Notes under the pieces: generated by a model
Told to the model about the DNA's origin: nothing
Seen by the model: the letters and a program-made list of their open reading frames with translations, nothing else
The model's database searches: none
Translations under genes and position numbers: made by a program
Assembly: GCA_965248765.1 (NCBI GenBank)
Contig: CBDFKF010000002.1
Location: 248,001-312,000 of the forward strand
Length of the DNA stretch: 64,000 nucleotides
Reading direction: 5' to 3'
Origin: CBDFKF01 sp965248765
Lineage (GTDB): Bacteria > Pseudomonadota > Alphaproteobacteria > VGEJ01
Part shown: in pieces, positions 18,169-26,869 of the stretch
Numbering within the stretch: the stretch's first letter is position 1
How the letters are laid out: every line of letters starts with the position of its first letter

Positions 18169-19320
18169 CTATCGAACGATCAGGTCGAGCGGCGCTTTGG
18201 ACAACGGTTCGGCACCAGCTTCGGTGATCAGGCTCGTACGGCCGAGGGTCATCGCAAGCCCGGACTCGCTATTGGCGATGATGATGTGGACGAAGAAAAC
18301 CATGCCGGGCGCCGCCGCGATGGGATTGCCGTGGTACAGCATGGGCCAGTCCATCCAGGTCGGTGCGAAAGTGGTGCCGAGTGAGTAGCCGCAGGCGTTG
18401 AGCCGGTGAGCCCGATAGCCCGCCTCATCGAGTGCTGCCGCGTGGGCGTCGAAGGCTTCACCGATGGGCCGGCCAGGCGTGAGCGCGGCCTCGACCGCGA
18501 GCAGGGCATCCCGGGCCACTGCATGCATTTCCACCTGCGCCGCGGGCGGCGTGCCGATGCAGAGGGTGCGCATCATCGCCGCGTGGTAGTGGCGGAAGCT
18601 TGCCGCCCACTCCAAGGTGAGCTGGTCTTGCTCAGTGAGGCGCCGCCGGCCGGCCTGGTAGCGGCAGAGCAGCGCCGTGGGCCCTGAGCCGATGATGAAG
18701 TCGTTGCCGGGGTAGTCGCCATCACCCTTGAAGACCACGCTCTGCATGGCCGCGAGAATGTCGCCCTCGAACGCGTCTGGTCCTGCGAGCGCCTGGGCCT
18801 CGTCGAGGCCGGCGTCGGCGAGTTCGGCGGCCTGGCGCACGTACGCAATCTCGGCCGGGCTCTTGATCACCCGGAGTCGGCTGACGAGATCGGAGGCGTC
18901 TTCGAGCGTGCAGAAGCCGTCGAGCGCTGCCTCGAGGCGCTTGCCACTCCGGGCCGTCAGGCCGTGGGCCTCATACTCAACGCCGAGCCGGGTCCTCGCC
19001 AAGCCGAACCCCCGGAGCAGTTCGTGGAGATCGCCCGCCGGGTCGGCGTCGGGTCCGTCGACCCAAGCGTGGATGTCCTCGATCACGGAGGTCTGCTGCG
19101 CCTGCCGCAGATCCGGCAAGCGCGTGAGCAGCGCTAAACGTCCGTCTGCTCCGAGGTAAAGGCACTGGAAAAACACGTAGCCGAAACTGTCGTAACCGGT
19201 GAGGTAGTACATGCTCCCCTGCCGGAACATGAGAAGGCCATCGAGACCCTCACCGGCCATCGCGGCGCAAACAGCTGCACGCCGCGCGGCAAATTCCTCA
19301 CGCGAGAAGTGCAGCGCCAT
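18169..19320 (-). CDS. M24 family metallopeptidase-like protein (Xaa-Pro peptidase / creatinase fold)
   Basis: 383 residues from an ATG at 19320 that overlaps the amidase stop by one base (TGATG). An N-terminal creatinase-type domain (GLDGLLMFRQGSMYYLTGYD) is followed by the pita-bread domain from about residue 150 (IKSPAEIAYVRQAAELADAG). In the classical metal-ligand positions the sequence reads LTLEWAASFRHYHAAMMRT rather than the usual D-x-G-x10-D, so the two Asp ligands seem absent. Such M24 proteins can be metal-free hydrolases (creatinase-like amidinohydrolase or dimethylsulfoniopropionate lyase relatives) rather than peptidases. Translation is coupled to the amidase. Confidence 0.8.
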   Translation of the reverse strand: MALHFSREEFAARRAAVCAAMAGEGLDGLLMFRQGSMYYLTGYDSFGYVFFQCLYLGADGRLALLTRLPDLRQAQQTSVIEDIHAWVDGPDADPAGDLHELLRGFGLARTRLGVEYEAHGLTARSGKRLEAALDGFCTLEDASDLVSRLRVIKSPAEIAYVRQAAELADAGLDEAQALAGPDAFEGDILAAMQSVVFKGDGDYPGNDFIIGSGPTALLCRYQAGRRRLTEQDQLTLEWAASFRHYHAAMMRTLCIGTPPAAQVEMHAVARDALLAVEAALTPGRPIGEAFDAHAAALDEAGYRAHRLNACGYSLGTTFAPTWMDWPMLYHGNPIAAAPGMVFFVHIIIANSESGLAMTLGRTSLITEAGAEPLSKAPLDLIVR

Positions 19321-20600
19321 CAGGTCTCGGCGAGCCGCGTGTCGATCCAATCGGCCGCCGCCAGCAATTCCTCATCGCGGCCATAGGCGCCGATGAGCTG
19401 GACGCCGATCGGCAGGCCATTGGCGCCGCGGAAGCGGGGCAGGCTTACGCACGGTACACCCAGGAGCGTCCAAATGCGGTTGAAGAGCGGATCTCCCGTG
19501 GTCTCGATTCCATGCGGCGCGGTGCCGACGGCGCTCGGCGCGAGCAGCACATCGTGCGACACGAAGAGCGCATCCACGGCCCGTCGGCATTCGGTCGCGA
19601 GCCGCTGCGCTTCGTAGTAGACCGCATGGTGTACCGCCCGTCCGTCCTCGATGATCTTGGCCATGCGATCGCTGAGCTGCCCTCTGTGCTCCATGTATTC
19701 GAACTGGAACGAACGCGCGGCCTCGAACGTCATCACCGCCAGTTGAGCTTGGACGAGGTCGGCGAAAGGCCGTGGTAGCTCGACCTCGGCGACCGTCGCA
19801 CCGGCTTGGGCGATGGAGCGGGCCGACTCCTCGACAGCGTCCTGCATATCCGCGTCGGCTGCCGACCACTCCGCGGTGCGGCACAAGCCGACGCGCGGCG
19901 GGGCGGTCGACGGCGCGTGCTCGCACGGGATACCCAGCAACGCGCTGTGCATGAGAGCGGCATCGGCCACGCCGCGGGCGAAGACGCCCAAAGTGTCCAG
20001 CGACTGCGCGAACGGCTTGATGCCAGCCATGCTGAAAAGGCCGTAGGTACCCTTGTAACCCACCACGCCACAGAAAGAGGCAGGACGAACCACCGAGCCG
20101 GCCGTCTGGCTGCCGAAGGCCAACGGCACCATGCCATCGGCGACCGCAGCGGCAGAGCCGCTCGAAGAACCGCCGGGCGTGTGTTCCGGGTTGTGAGGAT
20201 TGCGGGCCTTGCCGGGGTGAAAGTAGGCAAACTCGGTGGTGACGGTCTTGCCGACGATCACGGCGCCGGCAACGCGACAAGCGGCGACACAGGCTGCATC
20301 CCAGGCCGGGTGGTGACCGGCATAGACGGGCGAGCCGTAGCATGTCGGCATATCGACGGTGTCGATGATGTCTTTGACCGCGATCGGCACCCCGTGCAGG
20401 GGCCCGCGCGGCGGCTCGGAATCGCGCGCTCGCGCCTGGGCGCGGGCGTACTCGGCGTCGAGGTGTTGCCAGGCGCCGATGGTCGCCTCGCGCTCGGCGA
20501 TGCGGGCAAGGCAAGCCTCTGTCAACTCTTCGCTGGTGAGTGTGCCCATCACCATCGCTTCCGTCGCCGCCATCGCACCAAGCTCGTTGGGCACCGTCAT
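19320..20600 (-). CDS. amidase (amidase signature family)
   Basis: 426 residues from the ATG at 20600, with AGAGGAG five bases upstream. The Ser-cisSer-Lys triad is visible: VAVKDIIDTVDMPTCYGS holds the Lys, and GGSSSGSAAAVADGMVPLAF with GSQTAGSVVRPASFCGVVG holds the two serines of the signature. Length and architecture fit the AtzF/GatA-like amidase family. It hydrolyses an amide bond to an acid and ammonia; the substrate is unknown. Its stop overlaps the M24-like gene, so the two products probably act together on a nitrogenous compound. Confidence 0.9.
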   Translation of the reverse strand: MTVPNELGAMAATEAMVMGTLTSEELTEACLARIAEREATIGAWQHLDAEYARAQARARDSEPPRGPLHGVPIAVKDIIDTVDMPTCYGSPVYAGHHPAWDAACVAACRVAGAVIVGKTVTTEFAYFHPGKARNPHNPEHTPGGSSSGSAAAVADGMVPLAFGSQTAGSVVRPASFCGVVGYKGTYGLFSMAGIKPFAQSLDTLGVFARGVADAALMHSALLGIPCEHAPSTAPPRVGLCRTAEWSAADADMQDAVEESARSIAQAGATVAEVELPRPFADLVQAQLAVMTFEAARSFQFEYMEHRGQLSDRMAKIIEDGRAVHHAVYYEAQRLATECRRAVDALFVSHDVLLAPSAVGTAPHGIETTGDPLFNRIWTLLGVPCVSLPRFRGANGLPIGVQLIGAYGRDEELLAAADWIDTRLAET

Positions 20601-20745
20601 TGTCACTCCTCTTAGCGGCAGCCCGGACGGCGCCAGCGCTCGCCGCAAGTGCCTACACTAATCTCACCGCTTCTCTGCGGCCGGGTCCGTGCTGCGCCGG
20701 TAGACGCGCGGGAACGGAGCGAGGACCTGACCACGCCGCCCGCCG

Positions 20746-21111
20746 TCACGGGTAGTAGCAAAACTCGACGGAGAGGAACCCGACATCGGTGCGGAACGGC
20801 CCATGCGGTACGCCGACAGGTCGGCAGACATAGCTGTTCCGCGGAAAACGCTCGACGACCGCACCGTTCTCGTCGATCTGCAGGAGTTCGCCGTCGAGTA
20901 CTAGCACTTCCTCGACATAGTCGTGCGCCAGTACCTTGTCGAACTGGGTCCCGGGCTCCCAGCGGGTGAGCGAGGTCTGACGGCCGGTTTTGTTGTCCTC
21001 GTCAAGATTGCCGGCGAGTACCTTTAACCCGACTCCCTCAGGGTAGTCGCCGGGCCGCACCCAACCGCCTTCGAGATCTAGCACCGTGAATTCGCCGTAG
21101 TCATTGGCCAT
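20746..21111 (-). CDS. cupin domain protein (ChrR-like)
   Basis: 121 residues forming one cupin barrel: GLKVLAGNLDEDNKTGRQ, then WEPGTQFDKVLAHDYVEEVLVLDGEL (cupin motif 1, with His and Glu as likely metal ligands) and YVCRPVGVPHGPFRTDVGF (motif 2 with His). Small stand-alone cupins in catabolic clusters may be isomerases, dioxygenases or lyases; the reaction is not predictable here. It is 21 bases after the alpha/beta hydrolase stop in the same transcript. Confidence 0.8.
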   Translation of the reverse strand: MANDYGEFTVLDLEGGWVRPGDYPEGVGLKVLAGNLDEDNKTGRQTSLTRWEPGTQFDKVLAHDYVEEVLVLDGELLQIDENGAVVERFPRNSYVCRPVGVPHGPFRTDVGFLSVEFCYYP

Positions 21112-21132
21112 GGCTGCCTCCTGCTTTGCCAG

Positions 21133-21978
21133 TCAGGAAAGGATGAAGTCCCGTAACACCTGCTCGGTTCGGTCGGGATCATCGCGGTACACGCCGTGGC
21201 CGCAGTCCGCGAATCGTTCGAAGCGGACGCACGCGCCCGGCAGAGCCGCGACCAGGTTCTCCGCATCGGCTACCGGCGTGATAGGATCGCGATCGCCGGC
21301 CAGCACAAGCGTCGGGCAGGAGATCTGGTTCAAATCGCCAAGGAAGTCGAAATGGCGGATCTCCCCGTCGCGCGCGAAGAAGTGATGCAAGACGTCAAGG
21401 TTGAGAACGGGACGTTTCACGATCTCTGGATCAGGTTCGCGCGTATAGAGTGGCATGCAGACGTCGCGATACGGTTCCCAGTTCTCGGGTGCAGGTTCGT
21501 CGAAATAGGCGGCCGCTTTGGCACGGGCCTCCGCGCCGCCGGGGCGCTCGAACATCTCAAGAGCACGGTCGAACCGCATCCGCCCGGCGGTGCTCGATAG
21601 GATCAGTTTGGCGAGGCCATCGGGGTGGCGCAGGGCAAAGGCCTGCGCCACCATCCCGCCGAAGGACTGGCCAAACACGATCGGCCGATCGATCTCGAGC
21701 GTACGGCAAAGAGCCGCGAAGTCGTCGGCCCACTGGGTGAGGGTCCATTTGCCAGGCTCACTACGGTCGCTACGTCCGTTGCCGCGATGATCGTAGTAGA
21801 TCACTTGCGCGATATCGCTCAGCCGCGAAAAGAACGGCTTTAACGTAGCGTGGTCAAAGCCCGGGCCGCCGTGCATCAGACAGAGCGTCGGCTTCTTCCG
21901 CATCTCCGGGCCGTCGGGCACGAACTCTGCACCCTCGACATCGAAGAAAAGGCGCACATCACCTATGCCAATTCTCAT
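21133..21978 (-). CDS. alpha/beta hydrolase (proline iminopeptidase-like)
   Basis: 281 residues. Oxyanion-hole HGGPGFDH, the strand VIYYDHRGNGRSDRSEPGKW, the nucleophile elbow IVFGQSFGGMVAQAFAL (catalytic Ser), the acid in VLAGDRDPITPV and the base in FADCGHGVYRDDPDRTEQVL make a complete catalytic set. The pattern resembles proline iminopeptidases and related lactone or ester hydrolases. It is encoded 12 bases after the dehydrogenase stop and 21 bases before the cupin gene, so it is part of the same operon. Confidence 0.87.
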   Translation of the reverse strand: MRIGIGDVRLFFDVEGAEFVPDGPEMRKKPTLCLMHGGPGFDHATLKPFFSRLSDIAQVIYYDHRGNGRSDRSEPGKWTLTQWADDFAALCRTLEIDRPIVFGQSFGGMVAQAFALRHPDGLAKLILSSTAGRMRFDRALEMFERPGGAEARAKAAAYFDEPAPENWEPYRDVCMPLYTREPDPEIVKRPVLNLDVLHHFFARDGEIRHFDFLGDLNQISCPTLVLAGDRDPITPVADAENLVAALPGACVRFERFADCGHGVYRDDPDRTEQVLRDFILS

Positions 21979-21990
21979 TAGAGCATTCCG

Positions 21991-23034
21991 TTAACGCGAA
22001 AACCTCTCTTTGAAACCCGCAAGTTTCGCCCGCCAAGTCGGGTCGCCGACGATCTCCTCGTTGACAATTGTCTTCGGCACCTCGCCGCGCATTACTGCCT
22101 TGACCGCAGTGATATCGGCGCCAGTGATGCCGGAGACGAGCTGGTCCGTCCAACACAGCGCATGCGGGTTGAGAATCACATTGTCGAGCTTGAGGATCGG
22201 ATCGTCGGGGTCCGGGGGCTCTTGTTCGAGAACATCGAGGCCGGCGCCGGCAATGCGACCATCGGCTAACGCCGCCGCAAGCGCGGCCTGATCGACCATC
22301 GGGCCGCGCGCCGTGTTGATCAGATACGCGCTTCGCTTCATCAACGCGAGGCGTTCCACATTTACGATGTGTCGCGTCTCCTCGTTGAGGGGACAGTGAA
22401 CGCACAGCACATCCGATTCGCGGAACAATGTCTCGAGGTCGACCAAGGTCACTCCGACGCTCATCGCATGCGCTTCGCTGACGTAAGGATCGCAGGCGAT
22501 GAAACGCATGCCGAAGGGCACCGCAAGGCGGAACATCTCGGTGCCGATATTGCCGATCCCGATCGAGCCCAATGTGCGGCCCACCAGGCCGGTTCCGTTG
22601 TAGTCGGTCTTCTCGGCCCACCGGTTTTCCCGTGTCAGCCGGTCTTTGATCAATAGCTTGCCAGTGCAGGCAAGTATCAGGGCCAGCGCCGCAACGGCCA
22701 CGGGACGCCGCACGCCGTCGGGCGCGATCGTGAGCGCGACGTTGTTCTTGCCGCAGGCCGGCACGTCGACCGTGTCGTAGCCAACGCCCCAGCGTGCGAC
22801 CAACGCGAGCCTGCCGTTCGGGTGAAAGCTCTCAGGAGCCATGCGCCGGCCAAGGAGAATCAGCGCATCCAGGTCTTCGACGTCTTCTGGAGCCATGGTG
22901 CCGGCGCCGAGCTCACCGACGAACCGCCATTCGATGTTCGGATCATCGAGTGCGGCGAGCTCCATGTCCGCGAACTCGAGCTGGTTATCGGAACGCCGGA
23001 AATCGCCACTCAAACCCACTTGGAATTTGCTCAT
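21991..23034 (-). CDS. D-2-hydroxyacid dehydrogenase, NAD(P)-dependent
   Basis: 347 residues from the ATG at 23034 (GGGAGA four bases upstream); an in-frame extension to 23127 would overlap the aldolase gene. The Rossmann motif GRTLGSIGIGNIGTEMFRLA, the catalytic Arg in LINTARGPMVDQAAL, the Glu in LDVLEQEPPDPDDPIL and the His in LNPHALCWTDQ are all present. It interconverts a 2-keto acid and a D-2-hydroxy acid, probably the product of the neighbouring aldolases. Confidence 0.9.
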   Translation of the reverse strand: MSKFQVGLSGDFRRSDNQLEFADMELAALDDPNIEWRFVGELGAGTMAPEDVEDLDALILLGRRMAPESFHPNGRLALVARWGVGYDTVDVPACGKNNVALTIAPDGVRRPVAVAALALILACTGKLLIKDRLTRENRWAEKTDYNGTGLVGRTLGSIGIGNIGTEMFRLAVPFGMRFIACDPYVSEAHAMSVGVTLVDLETLFRESDVLCVHCPLNEETRHIVNVERLALMKRSAYLINTARGPMVDQAALAAALADGRIAGAGLDVLEQEPPDPDDPILKLDNVILNPHALCWTDQLVSGITGADITAVKAVMRGEVPKTIVNEEIVGDPTWRAKLAGFKERFSR

Positions 23035-23077
23035 CTTGTCTCCCAGCGTTCCGTCATCCCATTGACGCCTGTCGATT

Positions 23078-23854
23078 TCAGCGCCGGCTGCGGCATTGTC
23101 GCCTAAGGGCGTCGATTCCAGTTTCAAGGCCCTTGAAGTACAACCAGATATCGCCCGAGAGCGCTACAAGGTCAAAGCCCATGCGGTGATAGACGGAGCC
23201 AGTAGTAACGTCGGGCACCATGCGACCCAGGACCTTTCCGTGCCGCCGCCCCGCAGCCACCACTTTCGCGACCGCGTCGCGAAATAGGGGATGATCGAAC
23301 TGCCCAGGGACGCCTAGCGAGGTACTGAGGTCAAACTGGCCCACCCACAGGCAGTCGACGCCGGGCACGGCTGCGATCTCCTCGACGTTCTCGATACCCC
23401 CGACAGTCTCGATCTGCGCCAACAACGTGGTTCGGCGGTTGGCGGTACGGAGTTTGGGCATCACAGGGCCCGGTCGGTAGCGATCGTGCGCCACCTGCAA
23501 CGCCACGCCACGGCTGCCGTGCGGCGCGTACTTCATGCAGTCGAGAACGTGCCGCACCTCGTCCGCCGAGCCCACCATTGGGATGAGGAGACCCTCTGCG
23601 CCGACGTCGAGCGCCCGGGCGATGTGATCGTAGCGGCTCGAGGGCACTCGGACGAACGACGCGAGTTCGGCCGACTGCAGGTAGCGAAGCGTACGCTTGA
23701 GGCTCTCGTATTCGAACCCGGAATGCTCCATATCGATGAAGGCGAAATCAATGCCGGCCGCCTTCATGATTTGGCCGATGCCGGGCGTATCGAACTCCAC
23801 CAGCATCGTGCCAACCTGCAACCGACCGGAGGTTGCTATCTCCTTCATCGCCAT
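23078..23854 (-). CDS. HpcH/HpaI aldolase family protein (copy 1)
   Basis: 258 residues. VGTMLVEFDTPGIGQIMKAA and DFAFIDMEHSGFEYESLKRT (metal-adjacent Glu), FVRVPSSRYDHIARALDVGA with the Arg of the class II pyruvate aldolases, EGLLIPMVGSADEVRHVL, and QIETVGGIENVEEIAAVPGV with VGQFDLSTSLGVPGQFDHP. This is the 2-keto-3-deoxy-sugar-acid or 4-hydroxy-2-oxoheptanedioate aldolase type: a metal-dependent reversible retro-aldol reaction giving pyruvate or glyoxylate plus an aldehyde. It lies 18 bases after a close paralogue, so a tandem duplication is likely. Confidence 0.9.
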   Translation of the reverse strand: MAMKEIATSGRLQVGTMLVEFDTPGIGQIMKAAGIDFAFIDMEHSGFEYESLKRTLRYLQSAELASFVRVPSSRYDHIARALDVGAEGLLIPMVGSADEVRHVLDCMKYAPHGSRGVALQVAHDRYRPGPVMPKLRTANRRTTLLAQIETVGGIENVEEIAAVPGVDCLWVGQFDLSTSLGVPGQFDHPLFRDAVAKVVAAGRRHGKVLGRMVPDVTTGSVYHRMGFDLVALSGDIWLYFKGLETGIDALRRQCRSRR

Positions 23855-23872
23855 GGCCGGCTGTCCCAGACG

Positions 23873-24667
23873 TTAGGCCGCGGTCCGGCTACGGCTTCGA
23901 CACCTGCGACGCAGCTCGTCCACCCCTGCCTGCATCGCTGCCTGAAGCACCCAGATATCGCCCGAATATGCGATGAAGTCGAAGCCCTGCTTGTTGAGGG
24001 CGACGCCGGTCTTGACGTCGGGCACCATCCGAGCGAGCGATTTGTCATGCTTCTTCGCCGCATCGACCACCTTCTTGACGGCTCGCTTGAACCGGGGATT
24101 CGCGAAGTCGCCGGGAATGCCCAGCGAACAGGTGAGGTCAAAATGGCCGATCCACAGGCAGTCGACCCCCTTGATCGCGGCGATGGCCTCGGCGTTCTCC
24201 ACCCCCTCGGCGGTCTCGATCAGAGCAAAGAATGTGGTTGCCCGGTTAGCGGCGCGGAGCTTGCGCATGACCGGCCCCGGTGCGTAGCGGTCATGGGCGA
24301 CTTGTAGCGCTACGCCCCGGTTGCCCTGCGGTGCGTACTTCATGCAATCCAGGATGTGGCGGCACTCGTCGGCCGAGCCGACCATTGGAATCATGATGCC
24401 TTCCGCACCAATATCGAGAGCGCGGGCTATGTGGTCGTAGCGGCTTGAAGGCACGCGCACCAACGCCGGCAGATCAGCAGCCTGCATATAGCGGAGTGTG
24501 CGCTTGAGGCTCTCGTACCCGAATCCGGAGTGTTCCATATCGACGAAGACGAACTCACAGCCGGCGGCCTTCATGATCTGCCCAATGCCCGGGCTATCGA
24601 ACTCGACTAGCATGGTCCCGATCTTGGTGCGCCGGTTCTGGGTCATTTCTTTTAGTGTCTGAGCCAA
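23873..24667 (-). CDS. HpcH/HpaI aldolase family protein (copy 2)
   Basis: 264 residues from a TTG at 24667, which has GGGAGG five bases before it; an ATG 21 bases further on is the alternative. It matches the next gene through KIGTMLVEFDSPGIGQIMKA, VDMEHSGFGYESLKRTLRYM, LVRVPSSRYDHIARALDIGA, IETAEGVENAEAIAAIKGVD and IGHFDLTCSLGIPGDFANP. Metal- and pyruvate-binding residues are kept in both copies, so both may be active with different substrates. It is the first gene of the minus-strand catabolic cluster. Confidence 0.9.
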   Translation of the reverse strand: MAQTLKEMTQNRRTKIGTMLVEFDSPGIGQIMKAAGCEFVFVDMEHSGFGYESLKRTLRYMQAADLPALVRVPSSRYDHIARALDIGAEGIMIPMVGSADECRHILDCMKYAPQGNRGVALQVAHDRYAPGPVMRKLRAANRATTFFALIETAEGVENAEAIAAIKGVDCLWIGHFDLTCSLGIPGDFANPRFKRAVKKVVDAAKKHDKSLARMVPDVKTGVALNKQGFDFIAYSGDIWVLQAAMQAGVDELRRRCRSRSRTAA

Positions 24668-24790
24668 TGGAGCCTCCCGAATTCGGTGGTTGTGGCCCGA
24701 GGTCTTAACGCAGCGCGGTCCCAAGTTCCAGACGCGGCGCGAGATGCGCACTCGTCTGTTACGATTGCGTGCGGCTCAGGAGGGCGTGTC

Positions 24791-25003
24791 ATGGCGAGTG
24801 AGAGCAAGTTCGTGCAGGGCGTGATCGAGGGGCTCGCGCCGCGCGGCGCGGTTCGAGCGCGGCGGATGTTCGGCGGTTACGGCCTGTTTATGGAAGACCA
24901 AATGTTTGCGCTTGTTACCCGCGCCGAGGTTCTCCACCTCAAGGCCGACGACGAGAACCGCAGCGCGTTCGAAGCGGTGGGCGCGAAACCGCAAGGCAAG
25001 TAA
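24791..25003 (+). CDS. TfoX/Sxy N-terminal domain protein, C-terminally truncated
   Basis: 70 residues from the ATG at 24791 (AGGAGGG upstream). VIEGLAPRGAVRARRMFGGY and GLFMEDQMFALVTRAEVLHL with KADDENRSAFEAVGAK is the first two thirds of a TfoX N-terminal domain. Family members are usually about 100-110 residues and continue with a Tyr-rich strand and a helix; here a stop follows KPQGK. The missing end is not obvious in the other frames downstream. TfoX-type small proteins are often of unknown role outside competence. Probably a decayed gene; confidence is in the family, not in activity. Confidence 0.72.
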   Translation: MASESKFVQGVIEGLAPRGAVRARRMFGGYGLFMEDQMFALVTRAEVLHLKADDENRSAFEAVGAKPQGK

Positions 25004-25098
25004 GTACCGGGCGTCCAGACTCCAACCTTTAAGGCCCGGACCTTGGACCCGCTGCGTAGCTTTCATAGACTGTTGAGCGGCGGTTGGCTTAGCGGCAG

Positions 25099-26869
25099 AT
25101 GACCGGGGCAAGCGAAGCTCCGGAGCGCAGACTGGCGGTAATTCTCGCCGCGGACGCGGTCGGCTACAGCCGGCTCATGGGAGCCGACGATGAGGGCACG
25201 CTCAAGGCTCTCAACGAGCGGCGGCAGATTTTTCGCGGAACTCGTCGCCAGGGGGCGCGGGCGTATCGTCGACACGGCCGGCGACAGCGTGTTCGCGGAG
25301 TTCACCAGCGCTGTCGAGGCCGTACGATGTGCGACGGAGGTGCAACGGCGAATCGCGAAGCGCAACGCGGACCTCGATGCTGATCGTCAGATGGCCTTTC
25401 GCATCGGCGTCAGCCTTGGCGACGTGCTTGCAGAGGGCGGCGCGCTCTACGGGGACGGCGTTAACGTTGCCGCACGGCTCCAGGCGATGGCGGCGCCAGG
25501 TGGCATTTGCGTATCGCGTCCGGTCTTCGAGCAAGTCGAGGGCAAGCTCGAGATCGAGTTCGAGGACCTGGGGCCGCAGTCGGTGAAAAACATCGCCCGG
25601 CCTGTCCAGGTCTACCAGGTCATCCGTGGTGCCAGCCATGGCCGGAGTGCGGTGTCCGAGGCCAGAGCAGAGAGCCTGGACGACCCGCTGTCATCGCGGC
25701 CGTCCATCGCCGTGCTTCCCTTCAACAATCTGAGCGGTGATCCCGAACAGGAGTTCTTCGCCGATGGCATCACCGAGGACATCATTACCGAGCTGTCGCG
25801 TTTTCGCTCGCTGTTCGTCATCGCCCGTAACTCCTCGTTTGCGTACAAGGGCCGTGCGCTGAACGTGACAGAAGTTGCGCAGAAGCTCGGCGTCCGCTAC
25901 GTGGCCGAGGGCAGCGTTCGCAAGGCCGGAAACCGCGTGCGGGTGACTGTGCAGCTGATAGAGGCGGCGACCGGCAGCCATGTTTGGGCGGAGCGTTACG
26001 ATCGCGAGCTCGAGGATATTTTCGCCGTCCAGGATGAGGTCACGCAGGCGATGGTGGCGACTTTACCGGGACGACTGGAGGCGGCCGACCTCGATCGGGC
26101 CGAGCGCAAGCCGCCGGAGAACCTCGCGGCGTATGAGTGCGTCCTGACCGGCAAGATCCTCCGCCACCGCAGTATCAAAAAAGATAATGCGGAGGCGCTG
26201 CGGCTGCTGGACAAGGCGATCGAACTGGACCCGCAGTATGCCCATGCCTACGCCTGGAAGGCCTGTGTGTTAGGCCAGGCCTTCAGTCAGGGCTTCGCCG
26301 ACGATCGCAAGATGGCTTGGGCGAAGGCTTCCGAGGCGCTGCAAACCGCCTACGCGCTCGACGACAGCGACGCCGAGTGCCAGCGTCTTCTCGCGGCCGT
26401 GAACCTCGTGGGCCGACAGTACGACAAGGTCGCCTATCACCAGGAGCGCGGCCTAGCCCTCAATCCGAACAACGACCTCATCGTCGTTCAGCAGGGAGAG
26501 TTTCTGACCTGGACGGGTCAGCCGGATGAAGGCGTAGAGTGGATACGCAAGGCGATGCGCCTAAATCCTTACCATCCGGAGCGGTTCTGGAATCACTTGG
26601 GACGCGCCCTGTTCGTGGCGCGTCGGTACGACGAGGCAATCGAAGCATTCCGGCACATCACGGTACCGGACCACACCCATCATGCTTTTCTCGCGGCGTG
26701 TCACGCCGAGAGTGGCAACAGCGCGGAGGCTGAACTTCACACGGCCGAGGTGCTCGCGCTCCGTGCCGACTTCTCGGCCGAGGACTATCTAGCGACGCTG
26801 CCGTACCAGCGCGAAGCCGATGTCAATCACCATCGAGACGCGCTGGCGAAGGCCAGGTTACGGGACTGA
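25099..26869 (+). pseudogene. class III adenylate/guanylate cyclase with TPR repeats, frameshifted in a T5 run
   Basis: The first 45 residues (ERRLAVILAADAVGYSRLMG, DDEGTLKALNERRQIF) are in one frame and the remaining 540 in another. The break is the T5 run at 25229-25233; with four T the text reads ERRQIFAELVARGRGRIVDT without interruption. The cyclase domain keeps the metal Asp residues (LAADAVGYSRL and DTAGDSVFAEF) and the transition-state Asn and Arg in YGDGVNVAARLQ. After about residue 165 comes the RPSIAVLPFNNLSGDPEQEF region typical of cyclase-TPR proteins, then several TPR-like helix pairs (AHAYAWKACVLGQAF, ALNPNNDLIVVQQGEFLTW). A restored protein would have about 589 residues. It ends exactly where the convergent ilvA remnant ends. 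Confidence 0.8.
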
